Position numbers and translations under genes: made by a program | Shown here: positions 1 through 9,735 of the stretch, piece after piece | Position numbering within the stretch: position 1 is the first letter of the stretch | How the letters are laid out: each line of letters opens with the position of its first letter | From: JAFGCY01 sp964609245 | GTDB lineage: Bacteria; 4484-113; JAFGCY01 | Reading direction: 5' to 3' | Length of the DNA: 33,377 bases | Assembly (NCBI GenBank): GCA_964609245.1 | Contig: CAZSSB010000031.1 | Location: 1-33,377, forward strand | The notes under the pieces: generated by a model | Told to the model about the DNA's origin: nothing | What the model saw: only the letters and a program-made list of their open reading frames with translations | Database searches by the model: none

Positions 1-2498
1 ATCACCGTGCAGCTGAATCCAACCGGCAGCGTGGCGGGCACGGTCACCGTCACATCGGCCGCGTTGTCGAAGGTCAGAACATTGCCTGTGTCGGTGGCCT
101 GCAGCGTGTACGTGGTCCCGGTCTGATCATTGTACGTGTTCGTGACGCCAAAGATCGAGTACGCATTGCCGTTTACGTCGTTGGCAAGGTCGGTCGTGAT
201 GCCCGTATCGCCCTTGGCCGCCAGCAACTGCCAGTAGCTGTTCGACGTAGTCGGCAGTGTCGGCGGCGCATTGCCGGTGCCAGCCGTCTCATTGACGTAG
301 ACCCAGCTCGAGCCGGACTGCGTGACCACGTCCTGCTTGGAATACTCGACCACGGCCGAGTATGCACCGCGTGAGGTGGGCGGTTTGAGAACACGCGGCA
401 GCCTGGTGTCGACTATTTGCAATGTTGGGACGGACGCCATGACGGACTGGTTAAAGCCCGTTCCTGTTTGTCCTTGGTCGTTGCGGCCAGCTGCCCGCAG
501 TTCACCGTCATTGTTGAGAACGAACAGGGTCGTCTCACCCTTGTCGCCCATAATCGACCAAGTTGAGATCTCACCCCAAACGCCTTGCACAAGGCCCCAG
601 GCCTGGTTAGCCGCAGCCGTGCCAGCGGCGTTCTTAGCGGTGTTATAATAAGTATCGTATCCGATACTGGCCAAGGACTTTGAGCCGCTGATAGTTGCTT
701 CTAGGACAATAAACTGTGCGCTGTTGTAGTGACCGCCAACCTCGGCGCGGGTCAGGTTCCCGTCAAAATTCGCCGGCAGGTCGACAAATTCCGTAAACGT
801 GCCGAGGTCGGTCGTGGCGCCATCGCCCAGGAGCGCCGTTGTCATTCGTCCGGCTACATAACCAACGCCCTCATCCGTGATAGCAACGACAACCGGGCGC
901 TCTCCGCCACCGGCGGTAATGCTTGTTACCGTCTTGGTTGCCAGGGTGCCCGCCACCGTCGTGAATACATTGACAGACCCCGTCGTAACTCCCGTGCCGA
1001 TGCCATATGCCTCACTACCAGATGCCTGCACAAGGCCGGCAGTCGTCACAATCCAGGCGGCAGAGAAGTTACTGACAATGTCGGAACCGCTTACGGCAGC
1101 CATTGAGATATCTGTGCGGTATGTGCCAGACCCAGGAGACGTTTCTAGCAATTCTGGATACTGCAGGTCGGTCGTGTTGTTATTGCCGTGGGCGCCACTT
1201 GAACCAGACCCCCAACGCCATAGCTTGTTATCCGTTGTCCACGCAAAAACCGGGTCCGTCTCGGTGCAGCAAGCCAATCCGGCGATATTTGGCAATGCGG
1301 TTGCGCCACTGTCGGCTACAATTGCCGGCGTCGACAGGTCTGTCGTCGCGCCATTGCCCATCGTGTAGTTCGAGCCCTCGCCGCAACCATAGAGGTTGCC
1401 TCCGGACGTAATGGCAAACCAAAAACGCCCGCCCTCGCCCACCGCGCGCTCGGTCCATACCTGCTCGATGTGTACCGCAGAGAGAGCGGAGATCTTTGTT
1501 AAAGATGTGATGGCTGTCGTGCCGCCGTGGCCGGCTTGGCCATCGTCCGACTTGCCCATCGAGTACAGATTGCCAGTGGCTTCATCCGTCTGGACAATGA
1601 TATAATCGCTGCCGAGATAAATCGCCTCGGGCGAAACGGTCGAGGTGTCCCAAGGGAGCGGAAGTTCATACGCGCCCTCCGTGTCACCGACCGGGTTGAA
1701 GGCAAAGCTGGCAGTATCGCCCCACACGAGGATGCGGCCGTCTGCCGTGCCACAGGCGCCAAATTTAAGGCCGCCTTGCCCGTTTACGGTGGGCTTGATT
1801 GTCACCCGTCCGTCTGTGTCTGCGGCTGGCAGGATCTGCGTCGTGGCGACGTCCTGCCAGTCCTCGCTGCCGAGGTGGATGTTCAAGGCCGCCTCGATCT
1901 CGGCGCCGGTCATGGCGCCGCCCTCGCCACTACCCTCAACCACGCGCCGGTTGAGCAGCTGAAAGCTCGTGCCGTCGTATTCGATCAGGGCCAGAGCGCC
2001 AAGGTAGAGATCGCCCGCCTGTAGAGCCGTTCCATCCAGCCGCACCACCGCCTTGGCACCGAGGCCATTGACGTTGACCGTGGTCGCGCCGCTGTTGATT
2101 GTGCCAACGATGAACGAAAACTGTTGCCCGGCGGAGTAGGCCGTCATGGCCCAACCAGTTGTCAGCGTAATCGCGTCCCCGGTGCCGCCGACAATGCTGA
2201 CATAACGGTGCGTGCCGTTGATCGCGCCATTGACGGTCAGGTACTGGTTGATCGCCGTGGCGTCGCCCACGTTCAGGTGCCGGAACGAACCCATGGGCAG
2301 ATTGTCTGATGGCTGATTGCCGCCGTCCTTCTTCAGCGTCGCATTGATCGCAGAGCCGATATCCTGGTCGTGCGTGTCGTGGTCGGTAGACACAATGTCC
2401 ACGCCATCGGCCTCGGCCTCCTGCCACACCTGCGTGCCGTTGCGCGTGCCATCCGACCGCTGAAAGGTTTGATTAGGTGCGCTACCAGTCCAAGGCAT
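1..2498 (-). CDS. Tail fibre / receptor-binding protein with RCC1-like propeller, partial (no stop in window)
   Basis: I translated this frame by hand from the ATG at 2498. It stays open for 832 codons to the window edge, so the C-terminus is missing. A GGAG ribosome site lies at 2512-2509, ten bases before the ATG. Residues 1 to about 190 resemble phage fibre N-termini that anchor to the virion (FQRSDGTRNGTQVW near the start, then a beta-rich stretch). Residues about 250-690 hold seven degenerate RCC1-type repeats, for example NLYGCGEGSNYTMGNG and KLWRWGSGSSGAHGNN. Near residues 725-770 a segment with SSWVYVNETAGTGNAPP and SYWQLLAAKGDTG resembles the short aromatic sugar-binding modules common in phage fibres. 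The likely role is recognition of a surface glycan or other receptor. Fibre identity is well supported by context; the receptor is unknown. Confidence 0.82.
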   Translation of the reverse strand, partial: MPWTGSAPNQTFQRSDGTRNGTQVWQEAEADGVDIVSTDHDTHDQDIGSAINATLKKDGGNQPSDNLPMGSFRHLNVGDATAINQYLTVNGAINGTHRYVSIVGGTGDAITLTTGWAMTAYSAGQQFSFIVGTINSGATTVNVNGLGAKAVVRLDGTALQAGDLYLGALALIEYDGTSFQLLNRRVVEGSGEGGAMTGAEIEAALNIHLGSEDWQDVATTQILPAADTDGRVTIKPTVNGQGGLKFGACGTADGRILVWGDTASFAFNPVGDTEGAYELPLPWDTSTVSPEAIYLGSDYIIVQTDEATGNLYSMGKSDDGQAGHGGTTAITSLTKISALSAVHIEQVWTERAVGEGGRFWFAITSGGNLYGCGEGSNYTMGNGATTDLSTPAIVADSGATALPNIAGLACCTETDPVFAWTTDNKLWRWGSGSSGAHGNNNTTDLQYPELLETSPGSGTYRTDISMAAVSGSDIVSNFSAAWIVTTAGLVQASGSEAYGIGTGVTTGSVNVFTTVAGTLATKTVTSITAGGGERPVVVAITDEGVGYVAGRMTTALLGDGATTDLGTFTEFVDLPANFDGNLTRAEVGGHYNSAQFIVLEATISGSKSLASIGYDTYYNTAKNAAGTAAANQAWGLVQGVWGEISTWSIMGDKGETTLFVLNNDGELRAAGRNDQGQTGTGFNQSVMASVPTLQIVDTRLPRVLKPPTSRGAYSAVVEYSKQDVVTQSGSSWVYVNETAGTGNAPPTLPTTSNSYWQLLAAKGDTGITTDLANDVNGNAYSIFGVTNTYNDQTGTTYTLQATDTGNVLTFDNAADVTVTVPATLPVGFSCTV

Positions 2499-2612
2499 GC
2501 GGCTTGCACTCCACGTCTAGCATGTGTTGTTATGCCGGCGGCGCGGGGCCGTCCGTAATTGTTCTGGTCGGAAGCAGGATCATGTGCGGCGGGGTTCTTC
2601 CACCCGCGCCAC

Positions 2613-5144
2613 CTATTCCTGTGGTGTCGCGCCCGTGGCCATAGTCGGGCCCGCCGTCAGCGAGCGCCGGTACTCGACCATCAGCCGCGCGAACTGCGCC
2701 GAGCGTGACGGCCCCATGCGCTCCTCGAGCGCCAGCAGCAGCTGCTGTCGCGCCGCCGGGTCAGCCGTGAACAGCCGCCGCGCAATGGCCTCGGCCGTAT
2801 CCGGGCGCATGCCAGTCAAGCGATCGAGCAGCATCTCTGCATAGCGCATGCCCATGGCCATGAAGCCCGGCGAGCGGGCGAACTCCTCGACCGTGCTCGA
2901 GATCTGCGAGATACCCTCATAGGCCTCATCATCAGCGAGGTTGCGCGCAGTCGGTGAGCCGCCGCGCATGATATCTCGCGTCGCGATCATGCTGCGCTCG
3001 GCACCCAGTAGGCCGCCAAACCGCTCGGGCCGGTTGGCAAACTCAGCGCCGTCATCCTTTGATCGGGGAATAATGACGCGCAAAATCTCCTGCACGCGGG
3101 GATTGTTGAAGATGCGCGTGATATCGGCCGTGCGCTCCTTGCGCCTGATCATGTTTTGGGCGGCCGTGTAAAAGCCCAGCCGCGCCAGCTTGCGCTCGCC
3201 TTCGGTGGCCAGCTCCGCGAACATATCAGCCACGACCTCGGAGTCGTCCTTGAGCGACTTGGCCCCGAGCTCCAGCGCGTCACGCATGGCCGCGTTGCCA
3301 GCGAACTGCTCACGAGCCGCGGCATACTTCTTGCCGAGGTCGTTGACAGTGATGCCGTCCACCGCATCAATCAACCGACGCAAGGGGCCAATTTGATCGT
3401 CACCCTGGCCGCGCAGAACGCGAGCAACGTTGCGGTTCCCAGACTGCAGGGCAACCTGGATCAGCGCGTCAATTGCTTCCTTGGCCTCTTGGAAGGCCGT
3501 CCAGCTTGTTCTTGCCTTGCCGGTTTCGTCCGTAAACTCGCGAACCAGCTTACGCAGCAGCGTTGCTGTCGTCCGCCCTGTCTCCCCCGATGCAATTTGA
3601 GCCATTACGTCGTCAAGAATTGGCTGGATCGCCGGCGCGATATCGACGCCCTCGGCCGCCTTGCGCACAGCGTCATAGCTTTCCTTGGCCTCCGCCATCG
3701 CTTGCGCGAGCAACTGCTTGCCGGTCTGGTAGCCGGTCTTGCCGTGGCCGTGCAACTTGCTGTCCACGATCCGTAGCGCCCGCTTCAGGGCGTCCAGCAC
3801 ACGCTCGGCCTGGCCCATCGGCACCGCTTCATCCGGGCGCGTGCCAAAGCGTGAGCCTAGGGTCGCGGCGGCCTGCTTGCCGGTGACAGGCGCCCCAAGC
3901 TCGGCGCGCGTTGGGAGGCCCGTGCGCGCGGCCAGATCCGGCGCGGCGCTACCAGGCGGTGTCAGGCCAGTCTGGCGCGCTTGGAGGAACTCCTTGCCGG
4001 GATTGGCTGCCGCGGTATGTTGTCGCCCGGCAGCGGCCGCAAGGCGCTGCAGGCTCTCGTCAAGGTCGACCGGCGCCAGCATCTGCTGCGCCCGACTGTT
4101 CTCGCCCATCGTGGCATTGTCGCCAGCCTGGGCAAGCCGCTGCCGGAGGTCGGTCGTCGTGACGCCTGCGCGCATCAGATGGTTGGCGATCACCTGATCC
4201 GCCGCCGCCTCTGCCGGAGTAGGCGCGACAGGCCGCGGCGCTGCTGCGGCGCCCATGGACCGCGGCGGCTGCTCCGTAGCGACCACGCCAGCGCGCTGCA
4301 GGGCGGGCTTCACGGTGGCGCTCAGGCGGGCCAGCTGGGGGCTCAGCACCTCGCCGGCCTTTTGCACGCCAGTCCCTATGCCGGAAATCGCAACGGGTGC
4401 GAACGCGCCGAAGACGCCACCAATTGGTGCGCCCTGCGCGGCCTCCTGCAGCCGCTCCTGGCCGGCCTCGAACACGTCCTGCCCCTCGCGGCCCTCCGCA
4501 TTGCCAAAGATTGCCGTGCCGGCATAGCCTGCGCCAGCCGCGAAGTTGCGGGCAGTGCCACCGACCGACAGGCTGGGCGAGAAAGCGCCAATGGGGCCGC
4601 CTGCGAGTAGCCCTGCACCCTGCTGAAGGGCTGTTGAGCCCGCCTTCAGCGGAGCCAGGCCGCCAACAAGGCCACCCGCCACCTTGGCGGCCGTGCTTAA
4701 CACCGGATAGGCCTCATCGATCGCGCGATCATGAGCGCGCTGATAGGCTAGGCTCTCATCGTAGGGTGCTCCAATCGCACCGCCCGTAAGGTAGTATTGG
4801 GCCGCGCTTGTCGCCGCGTTCAGCTCATCGAGGAACGGCCCGACGAATACACCGCGTGTGGGAGTGCGCACAGTGTTGCTGAGGGCGTTCACAGCGCCCT
4901 CGACGCCGCCGGCCTGCCGCTCCTTGGCCACGTAGTCGTCGGCCCAGCGCTTCAGCGCGCGTTCGCGAAAGGGCTCCTCGAGGCCGTCGATCTGCTGGCG
5001 CACTTCCGGCACCGACTTTGACGTGTCGATGCCGCTGGCAACGTGATCCTTGAGGATGTCCCACGCCTGCTCTGGCGTGCTGCCCTCGGGGCCGGTCACG
5101 CGGTATGTCTGGCCGGATGGCGACGAAAACCGAAAGACCGGCAT
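2613..5144 (-). CDS. Large internal virion / DNA-ejection protein (843 aa)
   Basis: The ATG at 5144 shares one base with the stop of the preceding gene (TGATG). The N-terminus (MPVFRFSSPSGQTYRV, then TPEQAWDILKDHVASG) resembles the short leader domain repeated at the start of many podovirus internal proteins. It is followed by a Gly/Ala-rich hydrophobic region (about residues 125-240) that could insert into a membrane, and then long charged helices up to the C-terminus with no recognisable enzymatic motif. The position between the internal-protein genes and the fibre fits a capsid protein ejected with the genome. This is a placement-based call; no catalytic lysozyme or transglycosylase motif was seen. 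The 114 bases before the fibre start contain only that gene's ribosome site. Confidence 0.65.
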   Translation of the reverse strand: MPVFRFSSPSGQTYRVTGPEGSTPEQAWDILKDHVASGIDTSKSVPEVRQQIDGLEEPFRERALKRWADDYVAKERQAGGVEGAVNALSNTVRTPTRGVFVGPFLDELNAATSAAQYYLTGGAIGAPYDESLAYQRAHDRAIDEAYPVLSTAAKVAGGLVGGLAPLKAGSTALQQGAGLLAGGPIGAFSPSLSVGGTARNFAAGAGYAGTAIFGNAEGREGQDVFEAGQERLQEAAQGAPIGGVFGAFAPVAISGIGTGVQKAGEVLSPQLARLSATVKPALQRAGVVATEQPPRSMGAAAAPRPVAPTPAEAAADQVIANHLMRAGVTTTDLRQRLAQAGDNATMGENSRAQQMLAPVDLDESLQRLAAAAGRQHTAAANPGKEFLQARQTGLTPPGSAAPDLAARTGLPTRAELGAPVTGKQAAATLGSRFGTRPDEAVPMGQAERVLDALKRALRIVDSKLHGHGKTGYQTGKQLLAQAMAEAKESYDAVRKAAEGVDIAPAIQPILDDVMAQIASGETGRTTATLLRKLVREFTDETGKARTSWTAFQEAKEAIDALIQVALQSGNRNVARVLRGQGDDQIGPLRRLIDAVDGITVNDLGKKYAAAREQFAGNAAMRDALELGAKSLKDDSEVVADMFAELATEGERKLARLGFYTAAQNMIRRKERTADITRIFNNPRVQEILRVIIPRSKDDGAEFANRPERFGGLLGAERSMIATRDIMRGGSPTARNLADDEAYEGISQISSTVEEFARSPGFMAMGMRYAEMLLDRLTGMRPDTAEAIARRLFTADPAARQQLLLALEERMGPSRSAQFARLMVEYRRSLTAGPTMATGATPQE

Positions 5145-6548
5145 CAGCGCGTCCCCGTCGGCAAAGATTCTACTTCAACACCCCAGCCCGTCGGCATACT
5201 GCCGGGCTTACGACTGCCGGCCTGGATGCGGTCCTGCTCCGAGAATAGTGGATTGCGGTCTGACCACTGCTGCAGGGCTACATAAAACCGGCTGTCCAGT
5301 CGCCCGCCGTTGTTCGCCTTGTACCGCTCCGCTAACTGCGCGACCTCGACATTGCGGCGAGCCAGCCTGCGCTGGTACTCGATCAGCATGAGGTTGCCCT
5401 CCTCTGTGTTCGACAGGTTTGGCACCATGTCGACCAAGAACTGCCTGTCTGCATCGGACATAGCCCCCGGCATGTCTGCGCGGTTGGCCAAGGCGAGCTT
5501 GCCCGTGATCGCCTCGAACAGCTGCGCGTTGCTCAGCGTATCAGACTGGATGCCGAGCGCGGCACCGACACGACGCAGCGCCAGGCCGGTCTGTGTTCCG
5601 GGGCCTTGCGCCAGCGCGCCGCCCGTTACCAGCGTCTGCAGCATGTCGAGAGTTGACAGCGTCGACCGCGCCGCGATGGCCCTGTCCCTGATTTCCGTTT
5701 CCGCCTTGGCCAGGCTCTTGCCGGCCTCCGTGTCGTAGGCCTCATTAGCCTTTTTGTTGGGATCGGCCGTCAACGCCGCCACGCCGCCCTTCATGTCGCC
5801 GGCTGCAATCAGCTGCCGGGCGCGCTGCTGCTGCGGTGTCAGCGCTTGCGCTGGTGCGGCTGCCGGCGCCGCTTCAGGTGTCGGCGCCTCCGGCATCGGT
5901 GCGCCAGCAATTGGATCTGGCGTCGGGTCAAATGGATCGGGCGGAGCCGGGGGCGCTGCTACTGCTGCAGGCCCCGTTGGCTGTTGCGGCGGCACCAGGC
6001 CGAGGCTCTCAAGCAGTTGCTGCTGCTGCTTCTTCTGCAGCTCGAACTCAAGCTCAGCCACCTGCCGTGCCTTATCCACCTCCAGCGGCACGAGATCGCG
6101 CTGGCGCTGCNNNNNNNNNNNNNNNNNNNNNNNNNNNNNNNNNNNNNNNNNNNNNNNNNNNNNNNNNNNNNNNNNNNNNNNNNNNNNNNNNNNNNNNNNN
6201 NNNNNNNNNNCGGCTGGTCTGCCACTTGCGATTGTCCTTCGTCTGCCGATCCTGCACGACCAGGCCCATGCCCTGCTCGTCCATACCCGGCACGCCCGAG
6301 CCCATCAGGATGCGCGCCATGCTGGGCGTGTCTGGGGCCTCAAGAGCCTGCGCCATCGTGTTCGTGCGGTAGTCCCGGTTGCGGTTCTCAGCAGAGTTGG
6401 CATCGCCGGCAAAGAGGCCATAGCCAAGGCCAGAGAGCGCACCCTCGAGGCCCGAGAACTTGCCACCACTAATGGGTGCGTTCCAATAGTCGCGCGACTG
6501 CTGGCGGCTTTGGTTGATGTTGTTTTGCGGAATCCAACGCGATGCCAC
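5144..6548 (-). CDS. Coiled-coil virion protein, interrupted by an assembly gap
   Basis: The gene starts with GTG at 6548, just after the stop of the upstream gene. The first 112 residues (MASRWIPQNNINQSRQQ onward to DNRKWQTS) run into 100 N at 6111-6210. Past the gap a different nominal frame continues as QRQRDLVPLEVDKARQ, with no stop and no credible new start, down to 5144. The N block has a conventional length, so the frame change across it means nothing, and I read this as one gene. The distal part has a Gln-rich coiled coil (QKKQQQQLL), a Pro/Ala-rich linker and then about 200 mainly helical residues. It lies between two internal virion proteins and is probably one itself. The true length is unknown. 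Confidence 0.6.
6111..6210. other. Assembly gap (100 N) inside a virion gene
   Basis: Exactly 100 N. The 50 bases on each side show no shared sequence, unlike the other gap in this window, so real sequence of unknown length is probably missing here. Confidence 0.95.
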
Positions 6549-6549
6549 A

Positions 6550-7479
6550 TCAGCCTCCAGGCTTGTACAAAGTGTGAGCCTCCCACGACGAGCCGTAGCC
6601 AGCAGGCGGCTGATTGAACATATTGGCCGCCACGTTTATGCCGGTCCCGAGCAGGGTCGGTGCCGCAAGGGCTGTAGACCCGCCAAGTGCTCCGAGAAGG
6701 CCTGCGCTCAGGCCGCCAGTAACGGGCGCAGTAAGCAGGCCGACACCCATCTTGATCGCGTTTCCGATGCCGGCGTTGTGCTGCTCCACTGCCTTCTGCT
6801 TAGCCTGGAACTCCCGGTCGTAGGCACCCATCGCATCGACCGGCGCCTGCGTGGCCGTGCCGCCGAACTGCGGCGCGAGCGACTGCATGCTGCCGAGCAA
6901 CCCGAGGTTCTGGCGGATATCGGCCGCGCCCTGGTTGCGCTGCATCAGCTCGTTGCCGATCAGGCGCTGCTCCTCGCCCGGCGTTGCCAAGGTGGCGCGC
7001 GAGGACAAATCGACTAGCGCCCGGTTCTGGCTGTCTGCCAGGTTGCTGGTTGCATCGCTCCAGGCCTCGGAGCCGATCGGCAGGCCCCGGTTCAGCAGGT
7101 TCGTCTGCATGTCGCGCGACTGCTGCTCGAACTGCGGGCGCATGTACGTCATGCCCCGGTCAAACAACGCTTGCCCAACAGGGACGCCGCCGCCCTGGTT
7201 CTGGATGGCACCGGCCGTCGTGAACTGTTGCTGTGGCAGGAAACCAGTGTAGCCCGCCGTGGTCCCAAGGACGTCGTTTGCGGCTCCACCCAGGAGCGGA
7301 TTCAGATCCTGCGTCTGACCAACGACGTTGCCCTTGTCGTCGAGGTTCGCGGTGACCGAGCCAAACGTGTTTGTCTGCTGACCAGCCAGCGCATTGGCCT
7401 TTTGCGATGCCTGATTTGCGCTTGTTTGCGCGCCGATTAGCTTCGTTGCGTCACGCTCTGGCGCTTTCTTCTTGCCCAA
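6550..7479 (-). CDS. Internal virion / tail-associated protein (309 aa)
   Basis: The start is a TTG at 7479 with a strong GGGAGG ribosome site five bases upstream, overlapping the acetyltransferase gene by 29 bases. The protein opens with MGKKKAPERDATKL, is rich in Gln, Asn and Ala, has a helical centre (FEQQSRDMQTNLLNRGLP), and carries a Gly/Ala/Leu-rich hydrophobic stretch near residues 245-285 that could cross or insert into a membrane. Proteins of this type are common after the tail hub in podovirus-like genomes and are thought to be internal or ejected. No enzymatic motif is visible. The assignment rests on position and composition. Confidence 0.6.
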   Translation of the reverse strand: MGKKKAPERDATKLIGAQTSANQASQKANALAGQQTNTFGSVTANLDDKGNVVGQTQDLNPLLGGAANDVLGTTAGYTGFLPQQQFTTAGAIQNQGGGVPVGQALFDRGMTYMRPQFEQQSRDMQTNLLNRGLPIGSEAWSDATSNLADSQNRALVDLSSRATLATPGEEQRLIGNELMQRNQGAADIRQNLGLLGSMQSLAPQFGGTATQAPVDAMGAYDREFQAKQKAVEQHNAGIGNAIKMGVGLLTAPVTGGLSAGLLGALGGSTALAAPTLLGTGINVAANMFNQPPAGYGSSWEAHTLYKPGG

Positions 7480-7936
7480 CTCGCCCTCCCTGTCTCACCC
7501 GTGCAGACGGAGCCAGCCAGCGGCATTCGCTGCGCAGCATCCCATAGATATCAAGATCGTCGCCCTCGCCGCCTGCCTCCCGCAGCGTGCCCTCGCGTAC
7601 GAAGCCCAACCGCTCGACAACGCTGCGCGCCGGCTCATTGTCCTCCGGCACCAACGTCGTCACGCGGTTGCAGCCCAACTGCTCGAACGGGTATGCAAAG
7701 ATCTGCTTGATGTGCCGCCTGCTGAGCCAGCCGGTATCACCTGCCCAATGCGCCTCGATGTTGCGGCCCTGGTGGTGGATGAACAGCACCGCGCCGATCA
7801 GCTCCTTGTGCCGGACGCATGCCATGATCTCGTAGTCGTAGGTGTGGACCATCTCCGTGGCTCTCATACCTAACCGGGCCGCCAGCCAGTCGGTGACAAC
7901 CGCCTTGTGGTCCGGCTTGGTGACGAGGTGCATCAT
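7451..7936 (-). CDS. GNAT-family N-acetyltransferase (161 aa)
   Basis: GNAT enzymes transfer an acetyl group from acetyl-CoA to an amine on a small molecule or protein. The C-terminal half shows the family pattern: NEPARSVVERLGFVREGTLR followed by DLDIYGMLRSECRWL. The ATG at 7936 overlaps the upstream stop in an ATGA junction, and I prefer it to an in-frame start 42 bases upstream. The gene sits between the tail hub and an internal virion protein. Single GNAT genes recur at this place in related phages, where the substrate is unknown. It might modify a virion protein or a host protein, but the sequence does not decide this. Confidence 0.82.
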   Translation of the reverse strand: MMHLVTKPDHKAVVTDWLAARLGMRATEMVHTYDYEIMACVRHKELIGAVLFIHHQGRNIEAHWAGDTGWLSRRHIKQIFAYPFEQLGCNRVTTLVPEDNEPARSVVERLGFVREGTLREAGGEGDDLDIYGMLRSECRWLAPSARVRQGGRVGQEESARA

Positions 7937-9471
7937 CGGATAGAGCCCGGCTTCATGAGGACGTCGGTGGCAAACCACTCGAGATCACGCGACTGCGCCG
8001 TGACTTGAAACCGTACACTGACTGATTGGCCCTCGCCGTCAATCGTGAACCAGCGCCGGTCAGCCCGCGCCTGCGCACCCCATGGGCTCCCCCATGCGCT
8101 GCCCCAGGGCGTGTCTGTCTCGTCCGTCGAGATGGCAACAGATTCGCCAATCCGCGAGCGCAGGATGTAGTTGGTGTCAACGCCGACCTGCCCTGAGACG
8201 CCGCCAGCCGTGCGCACGGTCGGTCGAATTGCCGTGAACAGATTGGTCAGCCCAGCGCCCTGCGGCACCACGAAAGCACCGCTGCTGCGCGCCGTGATGG
8301 CCGAGCCCTCGTCATCTTCGGCACCCGTCAGCATCACCCGGCCGTTGCCGGTGCCGAGAAAGAGGCGATCGTTGAACGAACACAGCCGCGCGCCGGGCCA
8401 GCCGGTGAAGGTGCTCCACGTGTTGGATCGCGTGTTGAGGACGTACTGCGCCCAAAGCGCGCCAGACACTTGCGGCACCGTCACATAGACCGTGCCCAGG
8501 TGCAGAGCACCGTGCCAGCCTGCGGTGCCGCCGTGCCGCGCGGCCTCCGTGACGACACCCGGCGCGATCTTGCCCCACGGATTAATCCTCGCCAAATCAA
8601 GCGCAACGCCGCCAATGGCTACCGAGACAGGCAGGATGCCCAGCCGCGTCAACACCAGCAGCTCGCCGCCGACCTTGAACAAACACTGCCGCCCGATCGG
8701 AACCGCGCCGTCGAACTTGCCAATTAGCGTAAACGTGCTCGAGACGTCGCCCTGATAGATCAGCAGCTGCCCTGTGGACATGACAAAGACTGTCATGTCA
8801 TCCGCGCCATCGCCGGCATCGCGCGACCATGAGCCAATGGCCATGCAGATGCCGCCCTCAGCGATCTGGCTGAGCTGGAACTTGGTCAGGGCGCCCGTGA
8901 TGCCGCCCGCCGATCCATACCAGACGTCTGCGCTGCCGTTCTCGCAGAACCACACGCGGTTGCGCACGACACCCACGTTGACCAGGTTCGCAATGGTCAA
9001 GCCGCTGCCGGACCATGCCGTCGCACTGATCGATGATCCGTCGAAGTCCTGCGGCGCGTCCGTGCCGTTGACCATCAGCAGGCGGTTGTTATAGAGCGCC
9101 GTCTGCCAGCGGTTGGCCGTGAAGCCAGATGCCAACGATGTGGCTGTTCCTGCCGTGGTCACGTCGTAGATCGCGCCGCCGCCGGCTGCCAGCATCTTCT
9201 GTGCTGTCAATCCGACAAACGCCGCCAGGGTCTGCACCTCGCCACTGCCAACGCCTGTCGCATGTTCTGCGTAGCCATCACGCAGCCCCAGGTTGCCCTC
9301 GCGCGCGGTCCAATTGTTGAGAACACGTGCCTCGTTGGGCTGCAGTGCCGTGATATCGTCGCGCAAGTTGAGGCCAGCGTAGGGAGCCGGCAACGTGCGC
9401 ATCAGGCCCTGCTGGAACTGCGTGGGCTTGTGCCGGAATATGCCGGGGTTGCGCCGCAGCAGCAGTGCCAC
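7933..9471 (-). CDS. Tail hub / DNA-stabilisation beta-propeller protein (512 aa)
   Basis: The start is a GTG at 9471 directly after the stop of the previous gene. The protein is almost entirely beta-rich, with repeating units such as LNNWTAREGNLGLRDGYAEH, VRNRVWFCENGSADVWYGSA and LNTRSNTWSTFTGWPGARL. This pattern is typical of the large beta-propeller tail proteins of podoviruses (P22 gp10 and T7 gp12 type) that close the tail tube and hold the DNA inside. The position after the tail adaptor fits. Family level is well supported by pattern, but I cannot tell which structural type it is. Confidence 0.7.
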   Translation of the reverse strand: MALLLRRNPGIFRHKPTQFQQGLMRTLPAPYAGLNLRDDITALQPNEARVLNNWTAREGNLGLRDGYAEHATGVGSGEVQTLAAFVGLTAQKMLAAGGGAIYDVTTAGTATSLASGFTANRWQTALYNNRLLMVNGTDAPQDFDGSSISATAWSGSGLTIANLVNVGVVRNRVWFCENGSADVWYGSAGGITGALTKFQLSQIAEGGICMAIGSWSRDAGDGADDMTVFVMSTGQLLIYQGDVSSTFTLIGKFDGAVPIGRQCLFKVGGELLVLTRLGILPVSVAIGGVALDLARINPWGKIAPGVVTEAARHGGTAGWHGALHLGTVYVTVPQVSGALWAQYVLNTRSNTWSTFTGWPGARLCSFNDRLFLGTGNGRVMLTGAEDDEGSAITARSSGAFVVPQGAGLTNLFTAIRPTVRTAGGVSGQVGVDTNYILRSRIGESVAISTDETDTPWGSAWGSPWGAQARADRRWFTIDGEGQSVSVRFQVTAQSRDLEWFATDVLMKPGSIR

Positions 9472-9735
9472 TTATCGGCCGCCCTGCTGCAGCATCTGTG
9501 CCATCGACGGTCCACCCATCGACGGTCCACCCATCGACGGTCCCGGCTGCGGGCCTGCCGGCATCTGCCCGGCACTACCTTGCAGGATGCTGAGGGCCGC
9601 CATGCTCAGCGCCTGCGCGCCTCCAGGCATGGCCAAGACCATGCTGATGGGATCGGTGCCGACGCCAGCCTCGGCCGGCTGCGGCTGTGGGCTCGGCGGC
9701 TGGGCCATGGATGGGTCCATAAACATCTCGTTCAT
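9472..9735 (-). CDS. Small Pro/Gly/Met-rich protein (87 aa), function unknown
   Basis: The ATG at 9735 shares a base with the stop of the tail adaptor gene (TGATG), and the stop lies directly before the tail hub start, so it is translationally coupled within the tail block. The first half is Pro/Gln-rich; the second half has a short hydrophobic helix (ALSMAALSILQGSAG) and then repeats of GPSMG. Similar low-complexity linkers occur in virion accessory proteins. No function can be assigned. Confidence 0.55.
   Translation of the reverse strand: MNEMFMDPSMAQPPSPQPQPAEAGVGTDPISMVLAMPGGAQALSMAALSILQGSAGQMPAGPQPGPSMGGPSMGGPSMAQMLQQGGR
9501..9543 (-). repeat. 15-base tandem repeat, almost three copies, coding for GPSMG units
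   Basis: The unit ccatcgacggtccac occurs at 9501-9515 and 9516-9530, with a 13-base partial copy at 9531-9543. The copies are identical, so the array probably expanded recently by slippage. Confidence 0.9.

Noticed and set aside
1936..2427. Minus-strand open frame of 163 codons
   Set aside because: It overlaps the tail-fibre frame in another phase, and its Arg/His/Gly composition is that of a shadow.
5754..6617. Plus-strand open frame across the N gap
   Set aside because: Antisense to virion genes, Cys/Ser/Gly-rich, and held open partly by N.
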